Under the pieces are notes generated by a model that saw only the letters and a list, made by a program, of their open reading frames with translations, was not told the origin of the DNA and searched no databases. The position numbers were made by a program, and so were the translations under genes. A DNA stretch of 64,000 nucleotides from Streptomyces goshikiensis (lineage in GTDB: Bacteria; Actinomycetota; Actinomycetes; Streptomycetales; Streptomycetaceae): NCBI RefSeq assembly GCF_014650555.1, contig NZ_BMVE01000003.1, forward strand, positions 186,001 through 250,000, in the 5' to 3' direction. The number at the start of each line of letters is the position of its first letter. Within the stretch, counting starts at the first letter, position 1. Positions 16,180 to 24,384 of this stretch are shown piece after piece.

Positions 16180-16860
16180 ATGGACATGGACGACGTACTG
16201 CGGCGGCTGGCCTCCGTCGGGCCGTTCTTCACCGTGCCGTACGGGAAGGAGCCCCCCGGCCCCGGCTTCCGCCCGCTCGGCGACCTCTACGGGGAGCGGC
16301 TGGGCCCGTACGTCACCGAGGTGGGCCGGCGGATCCGCAGCGGACCCGGCCGGGTCGCCGCGTCCACCGCACAGCTCGGCATCGCCTCGCGGCTGTGGTC
16401 GCTGGGGCTCGGCTGCGCCGCCCTGGGCGGGCGGGTGCCGGATCTGGGCGTCGACCGGGTGTGGTGGCGGCTGCCCGCGGCGGGATCGCTGGAACTGTGG
16501 CTGCCCGAGCCGGAAACGGGCGCGCTGGACGCCGGGGCGCTGGGGGAGAACGTGCTGGGCAACCTGGGGGTGCTGGACGCGGGGCTGCGCGAGCGGTTCG
16601 GGGTCTCGGCGAAGGCGCTGCGCGGCAACACCGCCTCAGGGCTGGTGGGGGCGCTGCGGGTGCTGCTCGACCGGGTTCCGGGCGGGCCCGCCGTCTCGCT
16701 CGCGGCGGACCTGCTGGCCGACGGCGGCGCCCTGGGCGGCGCGGGCACCTTCCTGTACGAAGAGGGCCTCGGGGTGGCCTTCGTACGGCGCAGCTGCTGC
16801 CTGTACTACCAGGTGCCCGGCGGGGGGCTGTGCGGGGACTGCGTGCTGCGGACCAGGTGA
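16180..16860 (+). CDS. FhuF-like (2Fe-2S) protein, putative ferric reductase
   Basis: A 226-residue protein starting at MDMDDVLRR. Its C-terminus has the pattern CC-x10-CxxC (Cys206-Cys207, Cys218, Cys221; RRSCCLYYQVPGGGLCGDC). This is the atypical [2Fe-2S] ligand set of FhuF/siderophore-iron reductases. The rest is a helical domain with a WxL/ELW core, as in that family. Such proteins reduce ferric siderophores in the cytoplasm to release iron. No siderophore or iron-transport genes flank it, and no iron-box could be picked out with confidence in the upstream gap. Confidence 0.78.
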   Translation: MDMDDVLRRLASVGPFFTVPYGKEPPGPGFRPLGDLYGERLGPYVTEVGRRIRSGPGRVAASTAQLGIASRLWSLGLGCAALGGRVPDLGVDRVWWRLPAAGSLELWLPEPETGALDAGALGENVLGNLGVLDAGLRERFGVSAKALRGNTASGLVGALRVLLDRVPGGPAVSLAADLLADGGALGGAGTFLYEEGLGVAFVRRSCCLYYQVPGGGLCGDCVLRTR

Positions 16861-17004
16861 GCGGGCGGTCCGTGCGAACCGGCGCGGGCCACCGGGGCGC
16901 GGTTGCACCGCTCCCCGATGGCCCTGCGGCAGCGCCGTGACGTCGTCTTCGACCGCCGGCTCGCCGACGCGTCCCGCGGCGCTAGATCCGCTCGTGGCGA
17001 CCCA

Positions 17005-18816
17005 CTAGAACGTGAGGTTCCAGGCGTCGATCTTGCCGGTGTCGCCGCCGGCGTTGTCGTTCACGCGCAGCTTCCACGTGCCGTTCGCGACCTCCGAGGA
17101 GGCGTTGACGGTGTAGGTCTGCGCGATGTTGTCGGTGCCGCCGCCGGCCCGGTTGTGGACCGTGTAGACGGTGCCGTCCGGCGCCACCAGGTCGACCTTC
17201 AGGTCACCGATGTAGGTGTGCTTGATGTCCACGCCCACCTTGAGGGTGGCCGGGGCGTTGCCGCTCACCCCGCTGACCGTGATCGGGCTCTCGACGGTGG
17301 TGTTGTCGCCGATGGCGACGTCACCGAGGTTCTCGAAGTACTTCCCGGACGGCGGGGTGCTCCCGACGGCCTTGAGGGCGTCGACCTGGCCCTCGCCGAA
17401 GAAGGAGTTGTTGGCCGCGGTGCCGGTGCAGCGGCTGTCCGACGGGCAGGCGATGTCGTTGGCCTGGGTGGCCAGCTTGTCGCGGATCTGCGCCGGGGTG
17501 ATGCCGGGGTTGGCACTGGCGATCAGCGCCGCGACGCCCACGACGTGCGGGGTGGCCATCGAGGTGCCGCTCTTGGTGCCGTACTTGCCGCCCGGCAGGG
17601 TGGAGTAGACGTCGCTGCCCGGGGCCGCGACGTCGATGACGCCCGAGCCGAAGTTCGAGAACGAGGCCTTCGTGGTGCCCGATCCGTTCGCCGCGACGGT
17701 GACCACGCCCGGGAGCTCGGTCGGGATGTCGAGGCAGGCGTTGGTGATGGTGCGGGTGACCGGGGTCGAGTCGTTGGGGCTCGCGGTGTCGGTCGTCTTG
17801 TGGGCCAGGTCGTAGTTCTCGTTGCCGGCCGCGGCGATCTGGAGCGAGCCCTTGCTCTCCGCGTACTCCTGGGCGCGCTTGACGCCCTCGATGATCGCGG
17901 CCTGGTCGATGTTGTCGGGGCAGTTGAACTGCCACGGGTCCGTGTAGTAGCTGTTGTTGGTGACCTTGAAGCCGTGGTCACCGGCCCACACGAAGCCGCA
18001 GATGGTGTTCTCGGCGAAGAAGAACGAGTTGCCCGGCTCGGCGACGCGGACCGCGGAGATCTTCACGCCCGGGGCCACGCCGACGACGCCCTTGCCGTTC
18101 TTGGCGGCCGCGATGGTGCCCGCGACGTGGGTGCCGTGGGTGTCCACGTCACGCCAGGCGCCGGTGCGGGCGTCCGCCTTGCCGTAGGCGCAGGAGACGG
18201 AGTCGGCCGCGTTGAAGTTCGGCGCGAGGTCCTGGTGCTGGTCGTCCACGCCGGTGTCCAGGACGCCGACCTTGACGGAGGCGGAACCGGTGGTGACGGC
18301 CCAGGCCTGGTCGGCCTTGATCTGGCTCATGTCCGCGCGGACCGGCTCGCCCGCAGGGGTGCTGGACTGGGCCGGGTTGGCGGGCAGGGCCGGGTTGTAG
18401 GCGTCCGCGGGGACGTCCGAGGTGCGGGTGGCGCCGACCTTCTGGACCCCGGAGACCCCGCGCATGGTGGTGGCGAAGGTGGAGGAGGCCGAGTGGGCGA
18501 CGATCACGCCGATGGCGTCGTAGTTCGAGAACACCGTGCCGCCGTTGGCGGCGATGGCCGAACGGACGGCCGAGCTGTCACCGGGGGCGGTGATCACGAG
18601 GTAGGCGCGCGTGCCGGCAACCCAGGTCGCACTCTGGGAAGACGGCGCGGCGGCCTTGGCGCCACCCGGGGCCTTGGCGACCGGGGCGGGGGCCCCGGAC
18701 GGGGAGACGGGGGCGGTGCCGGCGAGCGCGGCGGGGGCCCCGAAGGCGAGTGCGGCGCCGAGCGTGGCGGCCAGCACGAGGGTACGTCGAGGTCGGCTGG
18801 ATATGTGGGGTATCAA
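17005..18816 (-). CDS. Secreted subtilisin-like protease (S8) with P/proprotein convertase domain
   Basis: A 603-residue preproprotease. The start is TTG at 18816, with GGAGG 5 nt upstream; the frame stays open further up but without support. Signal peptide (RPRRTLVLAATLG...ALA) spans about 1-33 and an I9-like propeptide about 65-135. The catalytic domain has Asp187 (VLDTGVDD), His227 (DTHGTHVAG), oxyanion Asn332 (AAAGNEN) and Ser419 (SGTSMATPH). A C-terminal P domain (about 493-603) carries IGDLKVDLVAPDGT and the closing IDAWNLTF. P domains stabilise kexin-like proteases. It is an exoprotease. A stable hairpin stands directly ahead of its ribosome site. Confidence 0.93.
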   Translation of the reverse strand: MIPHISSRPRRTLVLAATLGAALAFGAPAALAGTAPVSPSGAPAPVAKAPGGAKAAAPSSQSATWVAGTRAYLVITAPGDSSAVRSAIAANGGTVFSNYDAIGVIVAHSASSTFATTMRGVSGVQKVGATRTSDVPADAYNPALPANPAQSSTPAGEPVRADMSQIKADQAWAVTTGSASVKVGVLDTGVDDQHQDLAPNFNAADSVSCAYGKADARTGAWRDVDTHGTHVAGTIAAAKNGKGVVGVAPGVKISAVRVAEPGNSFFFAENTICGFVWAGDHGFKVTNNSYYTDPWQFNCPDNIDQAAIIEGVKRAQEYAESKGSLQIAAAGNENYDLAHKTTDTASPNDSTPVTRTITNACLDIPTELPGVVTVAANGSGTTKASFSNFGSGVIDVAAPGSDVYSTLPGGKYGTKSGTSMATPHVVGVAALIASANPGITPAQIRDKLATQANDIACPSDSRCTGTAANNSFFGEGQVDALKAVGSTPPSGKYFENLGDVAIGDNTTVESPITVSGVSGNAPATLKVGVDIKHTYIGDLKVDLVAPDGTVYTVHNRAGGGTDNIAQTYTVNASSEVANGTWKLRVNDNAGGDTGKIDAWNLTF

Positions 18817-18830
18817 TGCGTCCTCCGAAG

Positions 18831-18866
18831 ACGGCCCGGAGCTGCTGGTGGCAGCTACCGGGCCGT
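18831..18866 (-). promoter_or_regulatory. Leader hairpin before the S8 protease ribosome site
   Basis: The arms are ACGGCCCGG and AGCTG on one side, and CAGCT and CCGGGCCGT on the other. They form a 14-bp stem with one bulged base and a 7-base loop. The hairpin ends 14 bases before the TTG start, directly next to GGAGG at 18822-18826. It could protect the message, act as an attenuator, or tune ribosome access. Confidence 0.55.
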
Positions 18867-18993
18867 ACGAAACGAGTGGTGGACGCAAGATGTCAGACGG
18901 GTGCCCCGCTGCGGAAGTACCTTTTACCGCACGCGTATTCGCCCGCCGATGGCTGAAAATCGACCATGGATGGATGCGGGGCGGCCGGGTCCG

Positions 18994-20364
18994 CTAGGCC
19001 GGGACGCCGTCCTTGGGGGTGGCCGGCTGGGCCGGTACCGGGGTCGCGGCCCCGTCGTCCGCCTGGTCACCGTGCGTGTCCTCCACGAGCGTGGTCTCGT
19101 CGAACGGGCAGCGGCCCGCGAGGACTTCGGCGGCCCGGTCGCGGTCGAACTCCTTCGTCCACGTCCCGATCAGCACCGTCGCGACCGCGTTCCCGGCGAA
19201 GTTCGTCAGCGCCCGCGCCTCGCTCATGAACCGGTCGATGCCCACGATCAGGCCGACTCCGTCCACGAGTTCCGGCCGGTGTGACTGGAGTCCGCCGGCC
19301 AGGGTGGCCAGGCCCGCGCCGGTGACGCCGGCCGCGCCCTTCGAGGCCACGATCATGAACAGCAGCAGGGAGATCTGCTCGCCGATGGCCAGCGGCTTGT
19401 CCATGGCCTCCGCGATGAACAGTGAGGACATCGTCAGGTAGATCGCGGTCCCGTCCAGGTTGAACGAGTAGCCCGTCGGCACCGTGATGCCGACCACCGG
19501 CTTGGAGACCCCGAGGTGCTCCATCTTCGCGATCAGCCGCGGCAGCGCCGACTCCGAGGAGGAGGTGGACAGGATCAGCAGGAACTCCCGGCCCAGGTAG
19601 CGCAGCAGCGCGAACACGCTGACTCCCGTGCACACCCGCAGCAGCGTGCCCAGCACCACGATCACGAACAGCAGACAGGTCGTGTAGAAGCCGATCATGA
19701 TCACGGCCAGTGACTTCAGGGCGTCGATGCCGGTCGCGCCGACCACCGCCGCGATCGCCCCGAACGCGCCCACCGGGGCCGCCCACATGATCATCGCGAG
19801 GACCCGGAACACCAGCTTCTGTACGTGCCCGATCCCGCGCAGCAGCGGCTCGCCCGCCGGGCCCATGGCCTGGAGCGCGAACCCGCACAGCAGCGCCACC
19901 AGCAGCGTCTGGAGCACCTGGCCCCCGGTGAAGGCGGAGACCATCGTCGTCGGGATGATCGCCAGCAGGAACTCCGGCGTGCTCTGCGCCCCGCCCGCCT
20001 TGGCCTGCGCCTCGCCGGCGTGCCGCGCCGCCTCGGTGAGGTGCAGCCCGCTGCCCGGCTCCAGCAGGTTCCCGACCAGGAGCCCGATCGCCAGGGCGAC
20101 CGTGGACATGATCATGAAGTAGCCGAGGGCGAGCCCGCCCACGGCGCCGACCTTGGCGGCCTTGCGCACCGATCCGATGCCGAGCACGATCGTGCAGAAG
20201 ATCACGGGCGAGATCATCATCTTGATGAGGTTCACGAAGCCGGTGCCCAGCGGCTTCAGTTCGACGGCCACGCCGGGGGCGGCGAAGCCGACGGCGATTC
20301 CGAGGAGTACCGCGCCGATCACCGCGATGTAGAGATAATGGGTCTTGTCGCGTCTGGCGGCCAC
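18994..20364 (-). CDS. dctA: C4-dicarboxylate:cation symporter (DctA-type, DAACS family)
   Basis: A 456-residue transporter starting at GTG 20364, with GGAGG 4 nt upstream. Family signatures are LGTGFVNLIKMMISPVIFCTIV, the serine-rich loop ILSTSSSESALPRLIAKME, TVPTGYSFNLDGTAIYLTMSSLFIA, and ASKGAAGVTGAGLATLAGGL. These mark sodium- or proton-coupled uptake of succinate, fumarate, malate or aspartate. A two-component system of the citrate/C4-dicarboxylate class lies divergently 106 bases away and is the likely regulator. The C-terminal tail is an acidic, Pro-rich 40 residues. Confidence 0.92.
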   Translation of the reverse strand: MAARRDKTHYLYIAVIGAVLLGIAVGFAAPGVAVELKPLGTGFVNLIKMMISPVIFCTIVLGIGSVRKAAKVGAVGGLALGYFMIMSTVALAIGLLVGNLLEPGSGLHLTEAARHAGEAQAKAGGAQSTPEFLLAIIPTTMVSAFTGGQVLQTLLVALLCGFALQAMGPAGEPLLRGIGHVQKLVFRVLAMIMWAAPVGAFGAIAAVVGATGIDALKSLAVIMIGFYTTCLLFVIVVLGTLLRVCTGVSVFALLRYLGREFLLILSTSSSESALPRLIAKMEHLGVSKPVVGITVPTGYSFNLDGTAIYLTMSSLFIAEAMDKPLAIGEQISLLLFMIVASKGAAGVTGAGLATLAGGLQSHRPELVDGVGLIVGIDRFMSEARALTNFAGNAVATVLIGTWTKEFDRDRAAEVLAGRCPFDETTLVEDTHGDQADDGAATPVPAQPATPKDGVPA

Positions 20365-20412
20365 GCTGCCTCCTGGTGGTGAATGCGTTCCGGGAGACCA
20401 TCGCCCGCCGAT

Positions 20413-20426
20413 GTGACCCCGGTCAC
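20413..20426. promoter_or_regulatory. GTGACC-CC-GGTCAC palindrome between dctA and the sensor kinase
   Basis: A 6-bp-arm perfect inverted repeat lies midway between the divergent transporter and sensor kinase starts. Two GTTCAT direct repeats follow at 20433 and 20442. It is a good candidate binding site for the adjacent CitB/DcuR-type response regulator. Confidence 0.45.
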
Positions 20427-20469
20427 CCTTGCGTTCATTGAGTTCATGGCCGGGTACACACTGAGCCCC

Positions 20470-22236
20470 ATGTTCCGTTTGCCTCGGCCGCCGCGCTCCC
20501 TCGCCGGCCAGTTGTTCGCCATGCAGGTGCTGGTGGTCGCGGTCATCGTCGCTGGCTGCGCCGTGTTCGCGTACGCGACCGCCCGCGGCCAGGCCGAGGA
20601 CGCCGCCCGGCGCCAGGCCGGGGCGGTGGCCCGCTCGGTCGCCGACTCCCCGTCCGTCCGCGAGGCGGTGCGCGAGGCGGCGCCGGGCACCGCCCCCGCG
20701 GCCGGCCTCCCGACAGGCTCGGCGACGGGCGCCCCGGCGAGTTCCGCGACCCGCTCCGCGACCAGCCCTGCGACCGGCTCCGCGACCGGTCCCGCGACCG
20801 GTCCTGCGACCCGCTCCGCGACCGGTCCCGCGACCGGCTCCGCGGTCGATGCCTTCGCCGCGCTCTCGGCCGAGCTCCAGCCCTACGCCGAGCGGGTGCG
20901 CACCGACTCCGGAGTGGACTTCGTGACGATCATGGCCCCGGACGGGCGGCGCTGGACCCACCCCGACCCGCGCCGCATCGGGGAGCGGTTCATCGGCAAC
21001 ACCGCCCCCGCCCTGCGCGGCGAGACCTTCAGCGAGACCTACACCGGAACCCTCGGCCCCTCGATCCGCGTGGTCACCCCGCTGAGCGACAACGGCCGGG
21101 TGATCGGCATGGTCAGCGCCGGGATCACCGTCCGCGTCATCGGCGACCGGCTGGCCGCGCAGCTCGTCGTCCTCGGCTGGTTCGCGGCCGGCGCCCTCGC
21201 CCTGGGCGGCGCGGGCACCTACGTGGTCAACGCCCGGCTGCGGCGGCACACCCACGGCATGAACGCCGCCGAGCTGAGCCGGATGTACGACTACCACCAG
21301 GCGGCCCTGCACGGCGTCCGCGAGGGACTGCTCATGCTCGACGGCCAGCGCCGGATCACCCTCATCAACGACGCGGGCCGCGAACTCCTCGGCCTGGAGG
21401 GGAAGATCAGGGGAACCGGCGTCGCCGACCTCGGGCTGCCCGCACCGCTGACCGGCGCGCTGCTCGCCGACGGGCCCCGGGTGGACGAGGTGCACCTGAC
21501 GGCCGACCGGGTGCTGGTCGTCAACAGTTCGCCCGTCGCCGGCGGCGGCCGCAAGGGCACCGTAGTGACCCTGCGCGACCACACCGAACTCCAGTCGCTG
21601 ACCGGGGAACTGGACCACGAGCGCGGGTTCACGCAGGCCCTGCGCTCCCAGGCCCACGAGGCCGCCAACCGGCTGCACACCGTGGTCTCCCTCATCGAAC
21701 TCGACCGGGCCGAGGAGGCGGTGGAGTTCGCCACCGCCGAACTGGAGCTGGCCCAGGCCCTCACCGACGAGGTGGTCACCGCCGTCGGGGAACCGGTGCT
21801 GGTGGCGCTGCTGCTGGGGAAGGCCGCCCAGGCGCACGAGCGCGGCGTGGAGCTGGTCGTCACCCCGGACAGCAGCGTGATAGACGGGCGGACCGGGATC
21901 CCGCCGGCCCGCGACCTCGTCACGGTGCTCGGCAACCTCGTGGACAACGCGGTGGACGCCCTCAGCGGGGTCCCCGGCGGCCGGGTCATGGTGACGGTGC
22001 GCGCCGAGGGCGACGGGCTGCTCATCCGGGTCGCCGACAACGGGCCGGGGCTGCCCGAGGGCGCGGACGTGTTCCGGCGCGGCTGGTCGGGCAAGGGCGA
22101 GGGGCGCGGCCTCGGCCTCGCGCTGGTGCGCCAGGTGGCCCACCGGCACGGCGGCAGCGCCGATGCCGGCGCGCGTGCCGAGGGCGGCGCGGAGTTCACC
22201 GTACGACTGCCGACGCGCGGGGAGGCGGGGGCATGA
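20470..22236 (+). CDS. Sensor histidine kinase, CitA/DcuS class
   Basis: A 588-residue kinase. The start ATG at 20470 (MFRLPRPPRS) has a weak ribosome site, and an ATG 24 bases upstream is an alternative. Membrane helices lie at about 13-37 and 231-253. Between them is a PAS-like periplasmic domain ending VIGMVSAGIT, which is diagnostic of citrate/C4-dicarboxylate sensors. A cytoplasmic PAS (285-370) precedes the phospho-acceptor helix RSQAHEAANRLHTVVSLIEL, with His396. N-, G1- and G2-boxes are NLVDNAVDA, DNGPGLPEG and GEGRGLGLAL. Residues 83-125 are a tandem Ala-Thr-Gly/Ser/Pro repeat inserted in the extracellular domain. It overlaps the response regulator by ATGA and probably controls dctA. 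Confidence 0.92.
   Translation: MFRLPRPPRSLAGQLFAMQVLVVAVIVAGCAVFAYATARGQAEDAARRQAGAVARSVADSPSVREAVREAAPGTAPAAGLPTGSATGAPASSATRSATSPATGSATGPATGPATRSATGPATGSAVDAFAALSAELQPYAERVRTDSGVDFVTIMAPDGRRWTHPDPRRIGERFIGNTAPALRGETFSETYTGTLGPSIRVVTPLSDNGRVIGMVSAGITVRVIGDRLAAQLVVLGWFAAGALALGGAGTYVVNARLRRHTHGMNAAELSRMYDYHQAALHGVREGLLMLDGQRRITLINDAGRELLGLEGKIRGTGVADLGLPAPLTGALLADGPRVDEVHLTADRVLVVNSSPVAGGGRKGTVVTLRDHTELQSLTGELDHERGFTQALRSQAHEAANRLHTVVSLIELDRAEEAVEFATAELELAQALTDEVVTAVGEPVLVALLLGKAAQAHERGVELVVTPDSSVIDGRTGIPPARDLVTVLGNLVDNAVDALSGVPGGRVMVTVRAEGDGLLIRVADNGPGLPEGADVFRRGWSGKGEGRGLGLALVRQVAHRHGGSADAGARAEGGAEFTVRLPTRGEAGA
20716..20844 (+). repeat. In-frame 12-bp repeat in the kinase sensor domain
   Basis: About ten copies of a 12-bp unit (gcgaccggctcc and variants such as gcgaccggtccc) encode ATGS/ATGP/ATRS units. 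The array lies between the first membrane helix and the PAS-like sensor domain. All changes are in multiples of 12, so the frame is kept. Confidence 0.8.
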
Positions 22237-22934
22237 GCGCGCCCGAGGTGCGGGTCCTGATCGTCGAGGACGACCCCGTCGCCGCCGCCGCGCACGCGCT
22301 CTACGTCGGCCGGGTGCCCGGGTTCACCGCCGTCGGCGCCGTGCACTCGCTGGCCGAGGCCACCCGGGTGCTGGAGCGGACCGGGGTCGATCTGCTGCTC
22401 CTGGACCTGACCCTGCCCGACGGGCACGGGCTGCGCTTCGCCCGGGGGCTGCGGGCCGCCGGGCATCCCGTCGACGTGATCGTGGTGACCTCGGCGCGCG
22501 ACCTCGCGGTGGTCCGGGAGAGCGTCTCGGTCGGCGTCGTGCAGTACGTGCTCAAGCCGTTCGCCTTCCCCACCCTGCGCGAACGGCTGCTGCGGTACGC
22601 GGAGTTCCGCGCGACGGCGGGTGAGGCGGCGGGCCAGGACGACGTGGACCGGGCCCTCGCGGCCCTGCGCGCGCCCCGCCCGGCCGAGCTCCCGAAAGGC
22701 CTCAGCGCGCCGACCCTGGACAGGGTCGCCGCGCTGCTGCGGGCCGCGCCCGAAGGGCTGACCGCGGCCGGGGCGGCCGAGGCTGCGGGGATCTCCCGGA
22801 TCACCGCCCGGCGCTATCTGGAGCACCTGGTGGACACCGGCCGCGCCGACCGCACCCCCCGGTACGGTCAGGTGGGCCGCCCCGAACTTCACTACCGCTG
22901 GCTGGCCGCCGCCGGCTCGGTGTCGAAGGTGTAG
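22233..22934 (+). CDS. Response regulator, CitB/DcuR class
   Basis: A 233-residue two-component regulator. The receiver domain has the acidic pair at Glu12-Asp13-Asp14, the phosphorylated Asp58 (LLLLDLTLPDGHG) and Lys in VLKPFAF. The C-terminal DNA-binding part (about 160-215) is a winged helix with LTAAGAAEAAGISRITARRY, as in DcuR/CitB/DpiA regulators. Start and kinase stop overlap by ATGA. The last 43 bases overlap the end of the convergent tyrosinase gene. The probable target is the divergent dicarboxylate symporter. Confidence 0.92.
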   Translation: MSAPEVRVLIVEDDPVAAAAHALYVGRVPGFTAVGAVHSLAEATRVLERTGVDLLLLDLTLPDGHGLRFARGLRAAGHPVDVIVVTSARDLAVVRESVSVGVVQYVLKPFAFPTLRERLLRYAEFRATAGEAAGQDDVDRALAALRAPRPAELPKGLSAPTLDRVAALLRAAPEGLTAAGAAEAAGISRITARRYLEHLVDTGRADRTPRYGQVGRPELHYRWLAAAGSVSKV

Positions 22935-23737
22935 AACTTGCGGTGGTCCAGCATGTCGGCCGGGGTCACGTTGTTCCACGGCCGCATGGTGTCGTGCAGG
23001 TCCACCACGTTCGAGGTGCCCGCCGCCGGCAGGTACGTCGAACGCGGGTTGCGGGCCTGCCAGTCGGCCCACAGCTTGTCGACGAAGGCGTGGTGCATCC
23101 AGAACACCGGGTCGTTGGGGGAGACCCCGGTGGCCATCTGGCCGCCGACCCACACGTGCACCCGGTTGTGGAGGTTGGCGCCGCGCCAGCCCTCCAGGTT
23201 GTTGCGGAAGCCGTTCGAGGAGCTGTTCCACGGGGCCATGTCGTAGACCGGCATGGACAGTACGGCGTCCACCTCGGCCTTCGTCGGCAGCTCGGCGACG
23301 CCCGCGCCGAGGGCGCGCCGCAGGTAGTTGCGGCCGTCCACGCGGACGTTGATGTCCCACTTGCCCGTCGCGTACGCGAACGGTCCGTCGGTCACCTGGC
23401 CGTCGCGCGCCCGGCCGGTGCCGCCGAGGAAGTCGGCGGCCCAGAGGGAGGATCTGGTGGTGCGGTCCGCGCTCCAGTCCCAGTAGGGGATGGTGACCTT
23501 GGCGTCCACCGTCTGCAGCGCGGCCTCGAACTCCAGGAGGAAGCGGCGGTGCCAGGGCAGGAAGGACGGCGAGCGGTGGCCGACGCGGTCACCCGAGTCG
23601 GTGTCGCTCATGATGAAGCCGTTGTGCGTGGTGACGAAGCGGTCGTAGGCGCCGGTGCGCTTGAGCTCGATCAGCGCGTTGGTGAAGGCGCGCTTCTCCT
23701 CGGCGGACAGCGTGGCCTGGTTCTTGCGCACGGTCAT
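22892..23737 (-). CDS. melC2: Tyrosinase MelC2
   Basis: A 281-residue tyrosinase that closely matches the classical Streptomyces MelC2 in length and ligand numbering. CuA is His38, His54, His63; CuB is His190, His194 (LHNRVHVW) and His216 (WMHHAFVD). The N-terminus [16 protein letters not shown] is the canonical one. It converts tyrosine to dopaquinone, the first step of melanin. The ATG overlaps the caddie gene stop (ATGA), so the two are coupled. Its 3' end overlaps the convergent response regulator by 43 bases. Confidence 0.95.
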   Translation of the reverse strand: MTVRKNQATLSAEEKRAFTNALIELKRTGAYDRFVTTHNGFIMSDTDSGDRVGHRSPSFLPWHRRFLLEFEAALQTVDAKVTIPYWDWSADRTTRSSLWAADFLGGTGRARDGQVTDGPFAYATGKWDINVRVDGRNYLRRALGAGVAELPTKAEVDAVLSMPVYDMAPWNSSSNGFRNNLEGWRGANLHNRVHVWVGGQMATGVSPNDPVFWMHHAFVDKLWADWQARNPRSTYLPAAGTSNVVDLHDTMRPWNNVTPADMLDHRKFYTFDTEPAAASQR

Positions 23738-24129
23738 GCCGCGCCTCCCATCGGTGCGAACGGAGCGAGCTGGGCGCCCTGGAGCTCGCGGACCGCGGCG
23801 CGGGCGAGCGAGGTGGGGTCGGCGAAGGTCTCGTAGTGGTTGACCACGCTGATCCAGGTGCCGTCGGCGTTGCGCATCACGTGCAGTTCGCGGCCGTCTA
23901 TTCGGACCGTGGGCAGATCGGAGCCGTGGTGGCCGCCGTGGTGGCCGCCGCCCGTGGCGGGGCTGATCTGGATGCGGCGTCCCTGGAACACCTCGTCGAC
24001 GGTTCCGGCGGGGGCGGCGGGGGCCGGGGATGCGGCGGTCGCGCTGTGGGCGGCGGCGCCGAGGAGACCGAGGGCACTGAGCGTGCCGGCGGTCGTGCCC
24101 AGGGCCTGCCGGCGGGTGATCTTGTTCAT
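23734..24129 (-). CDS. melC1: Tyrosinase co-factor MelC1 (caddie protein)
   Basis: A 131-residue copper chaperone and export partner of tyrosinase, starting [15 protein letters not shown] at 24129. ITRRQALGT is a twin-arginine signal. The core [18 protein letters not shown] has the copper-site His83 and Met85, and NHYETF retains Tyr99, the residue that enters the tyrosinase pocket. A His/Gly insert ([10 protein letters not shown], residues 60-69) may store copper. It is the first gene of the melC operon and is divergent from glutamate decarboxylase across a region of repeated ATCGAAC motifs. Confidence 0.93.
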   Translation of the reverse strand: MNKITRRQALGTTAGTLSALGLLGAAAHSATAASPAPAAPAGTVDEVFQGRRIQISPATGGGHHGGHHGSDLPTVRIDGRELHVMRNADGTWISVVNHYETFADPTSLARAAVRELQGAQLAPFAPMGGAA

Positions 24130-24162
24130 GGCCGAAGAACTATCAGGGCGGTGCGGCCGGTT

Positions 24163-24282
24163 GTTCGATATCAGGACATCGTTCGACAAGTTGCGGATCG
24201 AACGAATTGACCGATCTTCCCGTCCGTACCGGCTCCAGCGGCTCGGACAGGAAGATCTACGCGCGTAATCGTATCGAACGAT
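24163..24282. promoter_or_regulatory. Four ATCGAAC-type motifs between melC1 and glutamate decarboxylase
   Basis: The heptamer ATCGAAC, or its extension ATCGAACGAT, occurs at 24163-24171 (reverse), 24178-24186 (reverse), 24197-24205 and 24273-24282. Such clustering within 120 bases of a GC-rich genome is unlikely by chance. The copies flank both divergent promoters, which suggests sites for a common regulator. Eight-base arms GATCTTCC/GGAAGATC (24213-24220, 24250-24257) lie between them. Confidence 0.45.
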
Positions 24283-24372
24283 AAAATCTCCGGCGAACCC
24301 CGGTGGCTATGTGCAGCGTCACACGCTGGAGTCGTCCGGATACAGAAGCCGGAATTGTCTGGTTGGTTCACT

Positions 24373-24378
24373 TATAGT
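24373..24378 (+). promoter_or_regulatory. gadB: -10 element for probable leaderless gad transcript
   Basis: TATAGT ends 6 bases before the ATG at 24385, so transcription would start on or next to the A of the start codon. No ribosome site precedes that ATG. No good -35 hexamer stands at 17 bases; TTGTCT at 24355-24360 is only 12 away. Confidence 0.45.
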
Positions 24379-24384
24379 CCGGAT

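Noticed and set aside
16903..19284. A 793-residue plus-strand open frame opposite the S8 protease
   Set aside because: It is low-complexity Val/Gly/Arg/Asp sequence produced by GC bias opposite a protease with a full catalytic triad.
20716..20844. CRISPR-like or intergenic satellite
   Set aside because: It is an in-frame 12-bp coding repeat without spacers inside the kinase gene.
18994..22149. A 1051-residue minus-strand open frame running through dctA and the sensor kinase
   Set aside because: Only the part up to 20364 is the transporter, with a GGAGG/GTG start. The rest is antisense to a well-supported histidine kinase and has no family motif.
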